From assembly GCA_025450975.1 (NCBI GenBank), contig JANWLI010000106.1:1-17805 (forward strand): a DNA stretch of 17,805 bases, written 5' to 3'. Source of the stretch: Candidatus Kapaibacterium sp. (lineage in GTDB: Bacteria > Bacteroidota > Ignavibacteria > Palsa-1295). Position numbers and translations under genes: made by a program. Under the pieces are notes generated by a model. That model was given only the letters and a program-made list of their open reading frames with translations. It was not told the DNA's origin and made no database searches. Each line of letters starts with the position of its first letter. Positions within the stretch are counted from its first letter, which is position 1. Below are positions 6,686 to 15,300 of the stretch, in pieces.

Positions 6686-8128
6686 ATGGCAGTATTAAAA
6701 TTATCAACACCCGGCGTGTATGTGCAGGAGATCTCCTCCATGCCGCCCTCGGTTGCCGAGGTAGAAACGGCAATACCGGCATTTATTGGTTATACGGAGA
6801 AGGCAAAACGTCTTGTCGACGGCGATTTAATTAAGATCCCAACCAAGATCAATAATCTCACAGAGTTCGAACTCTATTTTGGTGGGGCTGCAAAAGAGAC
6901 GAATGATAGTATCACGATTACCGTGATTGATGATGGAAGTGGGCAGTATGAATTATCGCTTACTCCCGTTCCTGCAAAGCGCTCCAAGTATAATCTCTAC
7001 TACTCAATGAAGCATTTTTATGACAATGGGGGGGGCACGTGTTATGTCGTTTCAGCGGGGTTGCATGCCGATGGTGATGTATCGAGTGTCAAACTCATTG
7101 ATGCGCTTGTCTTAGTCCAAGATATTGATGAGGTAACACTGTTAGTCGTACCTGAGGCTGCGCAATCAGGTACCGACACCACCTATGGAGCAATTACCCA
7201 GGCAATGATCCAGCAGGCGTACGATACAAAAGATCGCTTTGCTCTTATCGATCCGTATCAGGTAACAATGAAAAACACAGGTGCGCCATCTGGGAACATA
7301 GGTGCAGATGTCGATTTCATAAGAAAGTGGACGAAGGGAGTCAACGAAAATCGCTATGCTGCAGCCTACTATCCGAATCTGATAACGACTTACGAGTATG
7401 CATATGATTTTGATAATCTTACGCTCGATTCGTATACCTGGACAGGTACAGGTACCGCTCCTGCTGCTACCGACGATAAATTGAGCGATGTTGGGGCAGG
7501 GTCGGCACTGTATGTAAAGATCAAATCAGAGTTGGCCAAACAATTCGTTACGCTCCCGCCTTCTCCGGCCATGGCAGGTATTTATACTAAGACTGATTTG
7601 AATAAAGGCGTCTGGAAAGCTCCTGCAAACGAAACCGTATCGTCAGTAGTGGAGCCAAATATTTGGATTTCCAGCCGCGAGCAGGAAAGCCTAAATATCG
7701 ACCCCGTGTCTGGGAAATCGATCAATGTAATCCGGACATTTCCCGGCTTTGGCACGCTCGTCTGGGGTGCACGTACGCTTAATGGCAACGACAATGAATG
7801 GCGCTATATCAGTGTCCGCCGATTCTTCAACATGGTGGAAGAATCGATCAAAAAATCAAGCCAGTGGGCGGTCTTCGAACCGAATACGATCAATACGTGG
7901 ATCAAGATGAAGTCGATGATCGAAAACTATCTGCTGCTGAAGTGGAGGGAAGGCGCATTGGCCGGAGCAACACCGGAGCAGGCGTATTATGTGAATGTCG
8001 GTCTCGGTACGACGATGACGGCACTCGATGTTCTCGAAGGAAGATTGAATGTCGAGATCGGCATGGCGGTCGCCCGTCCGGCGGAATTTATCGTGCTGAA
8101 GTTCACGCAACTGATGCAGCAATCCTAA
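6686..8128 (+). CDS. Contractile tail sheath protein (Afp2-4/Pvc2-like)
   Basis: A 480-residue sheath subunit. The N-terminus LKLSTPGVYVQEI is the classic sheath start. The NGGGTCYVV motif (Asn114 onward) is the sheath-family hallmark. The C-terminal domain ends in NVEIGMAVARPAEFIVLKFT, the strand region that donates to neighbouring subunits. Contraction of this sheath drives the inner tube into the target. It is longer than simple sheath subunits: extra sequence around residues 55-105 (ITITVIDDGSGQYELSL) and 235-320 (rich in D, T, A) probably forms surface-exposed domains. It is the only sheath gene here, whereas Afp and PVC have three. The hallmark motif is encoded by a G8 run at 7028-7035. 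No Shine-Dalgarno sequence is present. Confidence 0.96.
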   Translation: MAVLKLSTPGVYVQEISSMPPSVAEVETAIPAFIGYTEKAKRLVDGDLIKIPTKINNLTEFELYFGGAAKETNDSITITVIDDGSGQYELSLTPVPAKRSKYNLYYSMKHFYDNGGGTCYVVSAGLHADGDVSSVKLIDALVLVQDIDEVTLLVVPEAAQSGTDTTYGAITQAMIQQAYDTKDRFALIDPYQVTMKNTGAPSGNIGADVDFIRKWTKGVNENRYAAAYYPNLITTYEYAYDFDNLTLDSYTWTGTGTAPAATDDKLSDVGAGSALYVKIKSELAKQFVTLPPSPAMAGIYTKTDLNKGVWKAPANETVSSVVEPNIWISSREQESLNIDPVSGKSINVIRTFPGFGTLVWGARTLNGNDNEWRYISVRRFFNMVEESIKKSSQWAVFEPNTINTWIKMKSMIENYLLLKWREGALAGATPEQAYYVNVGLGTTMTALDVLEGRLNVEIGMAVARPAEFIVLKFTQLMQQS

Positions 8129-8161
8129 ACCATATTTTTTTAACTTACTTTTACGAGCACT

Positions 8162-8596
8162 ATGCCATCCTATCCTTTACCAGTATTTCGTTTTAAGGTA
8201 ACGTGGAACAACCTTGATATCGGCTTTTCCGATGTGACCGGACTTTCCCGAGAACTGCAGTCGATCGAATATCGTGATGGGCTCATGACCGGGACTACAT
8301 TGCCGTTGCGGCGGCCGGGCTTAGCGAAAGCAGGCAACATTACCCTCAAACAGGGAATCGTCGAAGACAATAATGATCTCTATGACTGGTTCAACAACAA
8401 CGGCGCGCCGAATGTCGAGCGTCGCGATGTTGTGATCAGCCTGCTTAATGACGAAGGAGATATCGTCATGTATTGGGAGATCTCACAGGCGTGGCCGGTA
8501 AAATGTGAGGGCCCGGGCCTCAAAGCGACTGGTAATGAGATCGCGATCCAGACGCTTGAGTTGGTTCACGAAGGCATAGCGACCAAGATCCCCTAA
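8162..8596 (+). CDS. Inner tube protein 1 (Afp1/Pvc1-like, gp19/Hcp fold)
   Basis: A 144-residue tube subunit. The N-terminus PLPVFRFKVTWNNLDIGFSDVTGL, summarised as a hydrophobic strand leading to 'F..VTGLSRE', and the C-terminal half (ISLLNDEGDIVMYWEISQAWPVKCEGP, then LELVHEG) are typical of the phage tail-region/tube family. Rings of this protein stack to make the rigid tube expelled on contraction; the lumen may hold cargo. It lies 34 bases after the sheath gene, with an A/T-rich leader (T7 run at 8134-8140) in place of a Shine-Dalgarno sequence, and 3 bases before a second tube gene. High copy number would be expected, as for sheath; no separate promoter is evident. Confidence 0.95.
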   Translation: MPSYPLPVFRFKVTWNNLDIGFSDVTGLSRELQSIEYRDGLMTGTTLPLRRPGLAKAGNITLKQGIVEDNNDLYDWFNNNGAPNVERRDVVISLLNDEGDIVMYWEISQAWPVKCEGPGLKATGNEIAIQTLELVHEGIATKIP

Positions 8597-8599
8597 TCG

Positions 8600-9067
8600 A
8601 TGGCTTCGTACTATCCACCGACTTCGTTTCACTTTAAGGTCGAATTTCTTGGCGTCGATGGTATGAATAGCGATACCGAACATCGATTTCAGGAAGTGAC
8701 GGGCTTGAGTTATGAGATCGAAACCGAAGAACTGCGCGAAGGTGGGGAGAATCGCTTCTCCTATAAATTGCCTAAGCGCACGAAGTATCCGAATCTCATT
8801 CTCAAACGCGGGCTCTTAAGCGATACAGCCTTGCTTGCCTGGTTTAAGTCGGCGGCTAACACCTATTATGCGGTCGTGGTCTATGACTTCAAACCGGCCG
8901 ATATCCTCATCACGTTACTGGATGAGTCGGATCAGCCGGTTGCGATCTGGAATGTGGTGCAGGCATATCCGCTCAAGTGTGCTACGTCGGACTTCAAGTC
9001 GACCGACAATTCGATCGTCGTGGAAACGGTGGAGTTCGCCTATCAATATTTCGAACGAAAGCTATAA
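8600..9067 (+). CDS. Inner tube protein 2 (Afp5/Pvc5-like tube initiator)
   Basis: A 155-residue paralogue of the preceding tube protein, with the same plan: SFHFKVEFLGV at the start, RFQEVTGLSYEIE in the middle, and ITLLDESDQPVAIWNVVQAY then TVEFAYQYFERKL at the end. It differs by a longer N-terminal loop (DGMNSDTEH) and the RTKYPNLILKRG segment. In Afp/PVC particles a tube paralogue of this kind joins the central spike hub to the main tube, so this is most likely the first ring over the VgrG-like hub rather than a second bulk tube protein. It is 3 bases from each neighbour, indicating tight co-translation. Which paralogue forms the bulk tube is inferred from family resemblance and gene order. 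Confidence 0.92.
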   Translation: MASYYPPTSFHFKVEFLGVDGMNSDTEHRFQEVTGLSYEIETEELREGGENRFSYKLPKRTKYPNLILKRGLLSDTALLAWFKSAANTYYAVVVYDFKPADILITLLDESDQPVAIWNVVQAYPLKCATSDFKSTDNSIVVETVEFAYQYFERKL

Positions 9068-9070
9068 CGA

Positions 9071-9232
9071 ATGCCGGTACAGATCAATGAAATTATCGTC
9101 AGGGTAACCGTCGACGAACAAGCGGCACCGGCCGCGCAGGTTACGGATGCCCTTGCGTCATCCGACGATGCTACGAGCGAAGCATTGCTCGAAGCAGTAT
9201 TAGAAATTATTCGCGAAAAAGCAGAACGATAA
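9071..9232 (+). CDS. DUF5908 small protein (Afp6-like)
   Basis: A 53-residue protein beginning MPVQINEIIVRVTVDEQ and ending LLEAVLEIIREKAER. The 'M-P-hydrophobic-x-I-x-E-hydrophobic-x-I-R' start and a charged helical tail are characteristic of the DUF5908 proteins found between the second tube gene and the LysM gene in eCIS loci, the position it holds here. It is 3 bases after tube 2 and 1 base before the LysM gene. The function of the family is not settled; it may assist assembly. The linker is Ala/Asp/Ser-rich (APAAQVTDALASSDDATSEA) and probably flexible. Confidence 0.85.
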   Translation: MPVQINEIIVRVTVDEQAAPAAQVTDALASSDDATSEALLEAVLEIIREKAER

Positions 9233-9233
9233 G

Positions 9234-9917
9234 ATGGATACGCAAAGCCTGGCAAAGTTGCCGTTCAATCTGAAGATCATTCAGACGGATAAGGATGGGG
9301 TGCCGAAACTCGCTGTCCCCTTTATTGCAATGTTCAACCCGGAACAGTTTGCGATCACGGAAACGGTGAATTGGCAAGAAGACCCCCCACCGGGGAAAGA
9401 TGGCAAGGATTTAACTTTTCTGAAAATTCAACCTCGCGAGTTTACTCTGGAATTTACTTTGGATGGCACTGGAGTAAACACGAATGGAGTGAAGGTCCCG
9501 GTGACTGCCCAGGTAGTGCTGTTTCGTAAGGCTACCACAACGATAGAACCCGAAACGCATCGCTCTCCGTATCTCCTGGTCCAGTATGGGACATTTATCT
9601 GTAACTGCATTCTCAAATCGAGCACGGTGACTTACACCATGTTCGACATGTTCGGTCTGCCGATTCGGGCAAAGATCTCGGCAAGTTTTATTGAGAGTAC
9701 CAACAGTAAGCTCAATAGTATTATGAGCATGCTGTCATCTCCCGATCTGACACATTATGTGGGGGTCAAGGATAGGGATATACTACCATTGCTAACCTAT
9801 CGAGTCTATAAGGATCAGCACTATTATCTTCAAGTAGCAAAAGTTAACAAGCTTAAGAATTTTCGCTCTTTGACACCAGGGACGATGCTCATCTTTCCTC
9901 CTCTAGCTAAGAAGTAA
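9234..9917 (+). CDS. LysM-domain baseplate/tube-hub protein (Afp7/Pvc7-like)
   Basis: A 227-residue protein. The N-terminal part (AVPFIAMFNPEQFAITETVNW, as 'F.A.FNPE.F') and the middle strand region (PREFTLEFTLDGTGV, then LVQYGTFICNCILKSSTVTY) match the CIS/phage LysM baseplate family. Residues 171-227 form a LysM domain (THYVGVKDRDILPLLTYRVY, then NKLKNFRSLTPGTMLIFPP). In Afp, PVC and gp53-like proteins this component links the central hub to the surrounding wedge proteins; the LysM is used structurally and not for murein binding. It lies 1 base after the DUF5908 gene and 6 bases before the VgrG-like gene. No secretion signal is seen. Confidence 0.92.
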   Translation: MDTQSLAKLPFNLKIIQTDKDGVPKLAVPFIAMFNPEQFAITETVNWQEDPPPGKDGKDLTFLKIQPREFTLEFTLDGTGVNTNGVKVPVTAQVVLFRKATTTIEPETHRSPYLLVQYGTFICNCILKSSTVTYTMFDMFGLPIRAKISASFIESTNSKLNSIMSMLSSPDLTHYVGVKDRDILPLLTYRVYKDQHYYLQVAKVNKLKNFRSLTPGTMLIFPPLAKK

Positions 9918-9923
9918 ATCATC

Positions 9924-11555
9924 ATGAGTTTACTACCAGGGTCGATAGCAGCAACCGATGTAGTCAGCATCTCGGTACTCATAGATGGCGAGCCCATGAG
10001 TACGGAGATCTCGCTGATGCAGATGAGCATACATAAGGTGTTCAACAAGGTCGCTTCGGCCAAGATGGTAATGCTAGATGGTTCAATTGCCGATCGTGAA
10101 TTTGCCATCAGCAATGAAGACACATTCCAGCCGGGAAAGGAAATCATCGTACAATTGGGCTATCATGGAGAGGTCGAGATCGTCTTCGAAGGTATTATAG
10201 TCAAGCACTCGATAAAAGTACGAAAAACCGGTAGCTCGTACCTCATCGTGGAGGCAAAGGACAAGGCAGTCGAACTTACACGCGCGCGCAAAAGCGCATA
10301 CTATATTAACATGACTGACAGCGATGTCATCGAGCAACTTGCCGCATCGTTCGTGCCTGACATCGAGTCGATATCGTTTTCCCATAAGCAGCTCGTCCAA
10401 TTTGATACGACCTCATGGGATTTCATTTGCTTGCGCGCCGAAGCGAATGGTATGCTTGTCCTTACCGATGACGGAGTGCTGTCGGTCAAAACTCCTGCCA
10501 CCGACGGAGAGTCGGTACTGACTGCCACCTTGGGTGACAACATTTTCGAATTTGAAGCTGAAATGGATGCTCGCAGACAGATCCAGGAAGTAACGAGCCA
10601 TTCATGGGATTATACACAGCAGGCACTTGAAGAATCCGATCCCGGCGAAGGATCATTTACCGAGAATGGGGATCTTGCATCGGAGGATCTCGCAGCGGTG
10701 CTTGCAACAGAGGTTTCGCTCAGTCACTCCGGCCATTTGACTACCGAACAATTACAGAATTGGGCCGATGCGTATGCACTTCGGAGCAAGCTGTCCAAGG
10801 CTGTTGGACGTGTCCGTGTACAAGGTACAGCAGCAGTAAAACCGGGCGCGATGATCACCCTCGATGGAGTCGGTGACCGATTCAACGGAGATGTCTTTGT
10901 CACGGGTGTACTTCATATCTATGATGGAGACTGGAAATCCGATATCCAGTTTGGCTGGAAAGAAGAGTGGTTCTGTTCAAAAGAGGATATCACTCCCAGG
11001 CCAGCATCGGGTTTACTGGCGGGGGTGAATGGTTTACAAATTGGTGTCGTCCTTGATCTCGACGACACAGAAGATGGTGGCCAGTATCGAGTGAAGGTAC
11101 ATGTTCCGACCATTACTTCCGGCAATGAAGGCATCTGGGCGCGTGTGGCAACGCTTGATGCAGGGCCGGAGCGTGGCGTGTACTTCCGGCCGCAAGTCAA
11201 TGACGAAGTGCTCCTGGGATTTCTTAATGACGATCCTCGTGAGCCGGTCATCCTCGGCTGCCTCCACAGCAAGGATACCAATAAGTCCCCTTTACCTGAG
11301 CAGGAAGGCACCGACCAATATGGTATTGTCACCAAGGAAAAATTGAAGCTGATCTTTGACGACACGAATAAGACAATGAGTCTCATTGTCCCTGCCGGTG
11401 CCGGTGAAAAATCGATCGTCATTAATACGACATCCGGAGCGCTGGAGCTCAAGGATGAGAATCAGAACTCGATCAAGCTTGCTGCAGACGGGATTACGAT
11501 CCAAGCTGGGGCGGGCAATGTCACGATCAAGGGCGTACAGGTACTGATCAATTAA
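9924..11555 (+). CDS. VgrG-like spike and hub protein (Afp8/Pvc8-like)
   Basis: A 543-residue fusion of the gp27-like hub and gp5-like spike. Residues 1 to about 350 are hub (VVSISVLIDGEPMSTEI, then EIIVQLGYHGEVEIVFEGII). Residues about 374-447 form the OB-fold of the baseplate V/Vgr family (GVVLDLDDTEDGGQYRVKVH, then WARVATLDAG, RPQVNDEVLLGFLNDDP and PVILGCLHS). Residues about 470-543 form a short beta-helix with repeating strands (LELKDENQNSIKLAADGITI). A trimer would sit at the baseplate centre under the tube and carry the PAAR tip. The protein stops at the beta-helix with no C-terminal effector domain, so any cargo must be carried in another way. The PAAR gene follows after 7 bases. Confidence 0.95.
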   Translation: MSLLPGSIAATDVVSISVLIDGEPMSTEISLMQMSIHKVFNKVASAKMVMLDGSIADREFAISNEDTFQPGKEIIVQLGYHGEVEIVFEGIIVKHSIKVRKTGSSYLIVEAKDKAVELTRARKSAYYINMTDSDVIEQLAASFVPDIESISFSHKQLVQFDTTSWDFICLRAEANGMLVLTDDGVLSVKTPATDGESVLTATLGDNIFEFEAEMDARRQIQEVTSHSWDYTQQALEESDPGEGSFTENGDLASEDLAAVLATEVSLSHSGHLTTEQLQNWADAYALRSKLSKAVGRVRVQGTAAVKPGAMITLDGVGDRFNGDVFVTGVLHIYDGDWKSDIQFGWKEEWFCSKEDITPRPASGLLAGVNGLQIGVVLDLDDTEDGGQYRVKVHVPTITSGNEGIWARVATLDAGPERGVYFRPQVNDEVLLGFLNDDPREPVILGCLHSKDTNKSPLPEQEGTDQYGIVTKEKLKLIFDDTNKTMSLIVPAGAGEKSIVINTTSGALELKDENQNSIKLAADGITIQAGAGNVTIKGVQVLIN

Positions 11556-11562
11556 TAGAGCA

Positions 11563-11856
11563 ATGCCACTTGCAGCACGCGTTGGGGACAATCATGTATG
11601 TCCGATGGCAAATCCGAATGGCAGCCCGCATACGGGTGGTCCGGTCATGCCGGCAGGTGTGCCGACCGTACTTATCGGCGGGCAACCAGCAGCGGTGGTC
11701 GGGTCGCAATGTGTCTGTGTCGGGCCACCGGATTCGATCATCAAAGGCTCTGCAACCGTCATGATCGGTGGGCAGCTTGCTGCACGCATGGGAGATCAAA
11801 CAGCACATGGCGGCAGCATTGTTGCCGGGTGTGCTACTGTCATCATCGGGGGATAA
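11563..11856 (+). CDS. PAAR-domain spike tip protein (Afp10/Pvc10-like)
   Basis: A 97-residue stand-alone PAAR protein. It has the expected glycine-rich repeats TVLIGGQPAAVVG (35-47), TVMIGGQLAARMGD (65-78) and TVIIGG at the C-terminus. Candidate zinc ligands are His11, Cys13, His23, Cys50, Cys52, His82 and Cys90; PAAR cones usually bind one metal ion near the apex with His and Cys. It would cap the VgrG-like beta-helix and pierce the target membrane. It ends exactly at the last PAAR motif, with no fused toxin. In Afp/PVC order this gene follows the gp25-like gene; here it precedes it. Confidence 0.95.
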   Translation: MPLAARVGDNHVCPMANPNGSPHTGGPVMPAGVPTVLIGGQPAAVVGSQCVCVGPPDSIIKGSATVMIGGQLAARMGDQTAHGGSIVAGCATVIIGG

Positions 11857-11874
11857 TCATAACAAACTACCGCT

Positions 11875-12300
11875 ATGGCTATTAGTAATAAGGTCGACCG
11901 TTCGTTCCTGGGCACAGGATGGGGTTTCCCTCCTACCTTTCGAAGAGAATGGTATGGTGTCGAAATGCTCGTCAACGAAGAGGACGTTCGCAGCAGCATC
12001 TATATCATCTTGAGCACGATCACTGGCGAGCGCGTCATGCAGCCGACCTTCGGTGCGAATCTCCAACCGTATGTCTTCGAGCCGATGAACGCTCCGACGA
12101 TCGCCCTGATCGAGAAGATCGTTCGCGAAGCGCTCATCTACCATGAGCCACGCATCATCGTCAATACGCTGGTTTCGACACCGAAGCAGCAAGAAGGGAT
12201 TCTCGAGATCGACATCCAATACACGATCATCGAGACCAATACGAGATACAACTATGTCTACCCGTTCTATCTGGCCGAAGCAACCAATATCGATACATGA
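11875..12300 (+). CDS. gp25-like baseplate wedge protein (Afp9/Pvc9-like)
   Basis: A 141-residue protein of the GPW/gp25 family. It has the N-terminal GTGWGFPPTF segment (13-22), the core IYIILSTITGERVMQPTFG (42-60) with GERVM, and the EPR motif (Glu91-Pro92-Arg93) known in T4 gp25 and T6SS TssE to hold sheath initiation and wedge contacts together. It forms the first sheath-like layer on the baseplate and is structural; the 'lysozyme' name on family members does not apply here. Its stop codon overlaps the start of the giant wedge gene (ATGA), matching its direct partnership with gp6-like proteins. Confidence 0.95.
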   Translation: MAISNKVDRSFLGTGWGFPPTFRREWYGVEMLVNEEDVRSSIYIILSTITGERVMQPTFGANLQPYVFEPMNAPTIALIEKIVREALIYHEPRIIVNTLVSTPKQQEGILEIDIQYTIIETNTRYNYVYPFYLAEATNIDT

Positions 12301-15300
12301 AACCATGCACTTGCAATCGTGAGATTCGTCGAGATGGGTCGGGGCAACTGAGTCGCTACCTGAAGGCGCTCGATCCAACCTATGCGCCGATCGACGGGCG
12401 CAGCCTCGAAGACATTCTGGTCTTTATCAAGCGCTACGCCAATCAGATTCGCTTCTATGATATTCCGGGAAGCATGGAAGCCGATCATGTGTCGCCCGCG
12501 TTGGCCAAGAAAATCAGTTGGCGGGAGTTCTTCCGGCGTGATATGGCTGTGATTGCCGCAACGATCTCCGTCGTCGATAGCGGAGAACTGCGCCAGGAAT
12601 ATGATGAGCTCCGTGTGCATCTCGATGCCCATCCGACTCGGAGTGCTTTTTTTCATCTCTTCGATCCGATCCTTGGCATGATGCGTCAGATCGATCGGTG
12701 GTATACCTTGGCAATTCCCGAGAACCCACTTCGCAAAGATCTCGAGCTTGCGATCGCTTCCAGCCTGGCCCCGCAGGTAGCGACCATGCTTCAGTACGAA
12801 GCGGGGTATCAGTTTATCGATCCCCAGCATCCGCTCGATCTTGATCTGACCGGTCTTCTCAATGAAAATCTCTGGGGAGTCAATGCGACCGTCACACCGG
12901 ATGCGACGATCTTCGTTGGTGGCACGAATGAAGACAAGATTCGACATGCGGCACTCTATGTCGATGATATCTTTCATGCATTTTACCATCTTGTCGATAC
13001 ACTTGTCAATGTAAAGGCAGAATTATATATGCAGGTTGCGCTGGAGACCTACCCCGCGCATCAGCCACATATGGCGCTCTTCATCGCATTCCTGCAGCTC
13101 TTCCAGATCGCGCAGAAGCAAATGAACGATCTTACCGGGCGCATGCTCGATTATTATTACACGGACATCCTGCACCTCACGTCTAAAGCGTCCGTGCCGG
13201 ATCGTGTACACATGGTCTTCGAGCTCGCCAAGGATGTCACCCAATATGCAGTTACCTCCGGTACAGAGCTTAAAGGAGGCAAGGACGCTTCGGGTGCCGA
13301 GCAGTTCTACAAGACCGAGGAAGAATTGGTCGTCAATCAGGCGAAGGTCAAAGAGCTGAAGAATATCTTCATCCAAAAGGGAACAGAAGAGAATACGTCG
13401 ATCGTCAATTCGATCTTCGCCCGCCCGATCGCCAATTCACTCGATGGGCAGGGTACGGCGATCACCGATCCCAGCGGGAAGTGGTTCACCTTCGGTAAAG
13501 GCGAACGCGTGTGCACGTCACCGAAAAATCTGGGTGATGAGATCGAGCTTGTCAGGGAGGCTCTTACGCGCACTGACCCGACGCAGATCGGCTTTGCGAT
13601 GGCTTCGCCTCAGTTGCTGCTCCAGGGTGGGAATCGATTGATCGAAGTGAAGTTTCCGCAGGGCTCCGGAGTAGAGCGCCTTTTCGGGCAGACCACCCTG
13701 GCCGACGGAGATGATGAGGATAGGAAAACGACTATGCTTATCCCGCCGACCGTCGAATTCTGGCTTACGGGGGCAGATGGATGGGTGAAGATCGCGCAGC
13801 CACCCATGCAGCAGGGAAATATTCTAAAATTCCTTGCGGACATAGCAAAGGGCGTTTTCAATCAGACTGCATCCCCGGACAAAATAGAATGGTATTTTTT
13901 ACCTGATACCCAGAAACTGGGGATTTATCTACCAATCGGTATACAGGAAATCGTTGGCTATGACGCAGCACTGCATACGGAGTACTCATTGGCAACAACG
14001 AAGCCGGTAGTGGCTGTCGTGATCAAATCAGAAGTACAACTCACTGGCGAAGTGTATGAGTCGTTGAAGCTCTCTGACATAGGTCTTCGCGTGAAAGTGG
14101 GCTCTCTCCCAGTACTGCCACACGTGAAGACAGCGGATGGAGACCAGAATCGCACGCAATTATACTATGATGGCCTCAAGGCACTGATAGTGCAAAACGA
14201 GGAAGGAGTATTAGACTCGACGAAGCCATTCGATCCATTCACACCCTACCCCATGGATGGGAAGCCGTTTTACATAGGAGGGGACGAACTATTTAATAAG
14301 CCCTATAGTACGGCCAGTGATATGCTCTCTGTTCATATTAGACTGACGGTGGAAAACCCACAAGCTCCTCCATTCACTTTTGAACCCGAAGTGCTCGCTA
14401 GCAGACAATGGTTGCCACTAAATACAACTAACGATGCGGGTATCAGTTGGGGGCCATCATTTACACGTGACCAACTTGCACATAATATCTTGGCCCGCGG
14501 CTCAAATGCAAATGCCGTAGTACTTTCTCGTTTGCCGATCACCTCACCCATTGAATATTCCTGGCGAGAGCCTAAAGGGTTTTTGCGAGTGATTCTTCAA
14601 AACAGCGGCACCATCGGCGCAACACTGGAAACTCGGCAAAATCTTGCTGTCAATCTCGAAGTCCAGGAGATATCGGTCAACTATGATTCGCATCTTCCCA
14701 AGCTCGAAGCAGGCATCGACCAATTCTTTCACATTTATCCGTTCGGTGTTGCAGAAGTTCGACTTTCGCCGAGAAAGGTTGTCGACCGCTCTCCAAGCAG
14801 TGAAAAAACATTTTGCGACTATTACGACGAGCTTCGTACTAATGCAGCCAAAACCGATATCGAAGATCTGCTCATCGATGCAAAAGGCAAGCTGCTGCCG
14901 CAATTTGCTTACACAACCTCTACAGCATCGACAACAGATAAAGATGCCAGCTCAGCGATCTACACAGTCAAAGGGCTCGGCGATAAGCTCCAGGGTACAG
15001 TAAACCAGTACTGGGGGACGACTCAAGAAGAAGGCTTGCTCTATATCGGTATTGAAAAACTTGTGCCGCTGCAGTCACTGTCGTTGCTGTTCCAGTTTGC
15101 CGAAGGGAGTGCTGCCGATGAGGACAACGATCCTCCGGTGATCCATTGGTCCTATCTGGTGGGCAATGAATGGCGGCCGCTTCCCGATGAGAATCTCGAT
15201 TCGGATGGGACATATGGATTCCAGACAACGGGTATTGTCAAGATCAGTGTGCCCGAAGATGCCGATACCAGTCACTCGATCATTACCGACGAGCTGCATT

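Noticed and set aside
8134..8153. Possible internal promoter or attenuator before tube 1 (T7 run, TACTTTTA)
   Set aside because: No hairpin precedes the T-run, the -7-like match is imperfect, only 8 bases from the ATG, and has no -33 element.
11875..12300. Lysozyme activity for the gp25-like protein
   Set aside because: Members of this family are structural; only the GERVM and EPR wedge motifs are visible, not a lysozyme catalytic site.
12267..12989. 240-codon minus-strand open frame
   Set aside because: Antisense to the N-terminal part of the Afp11-like gene, which is supported by the ATGA overlap with its gp25 partner.
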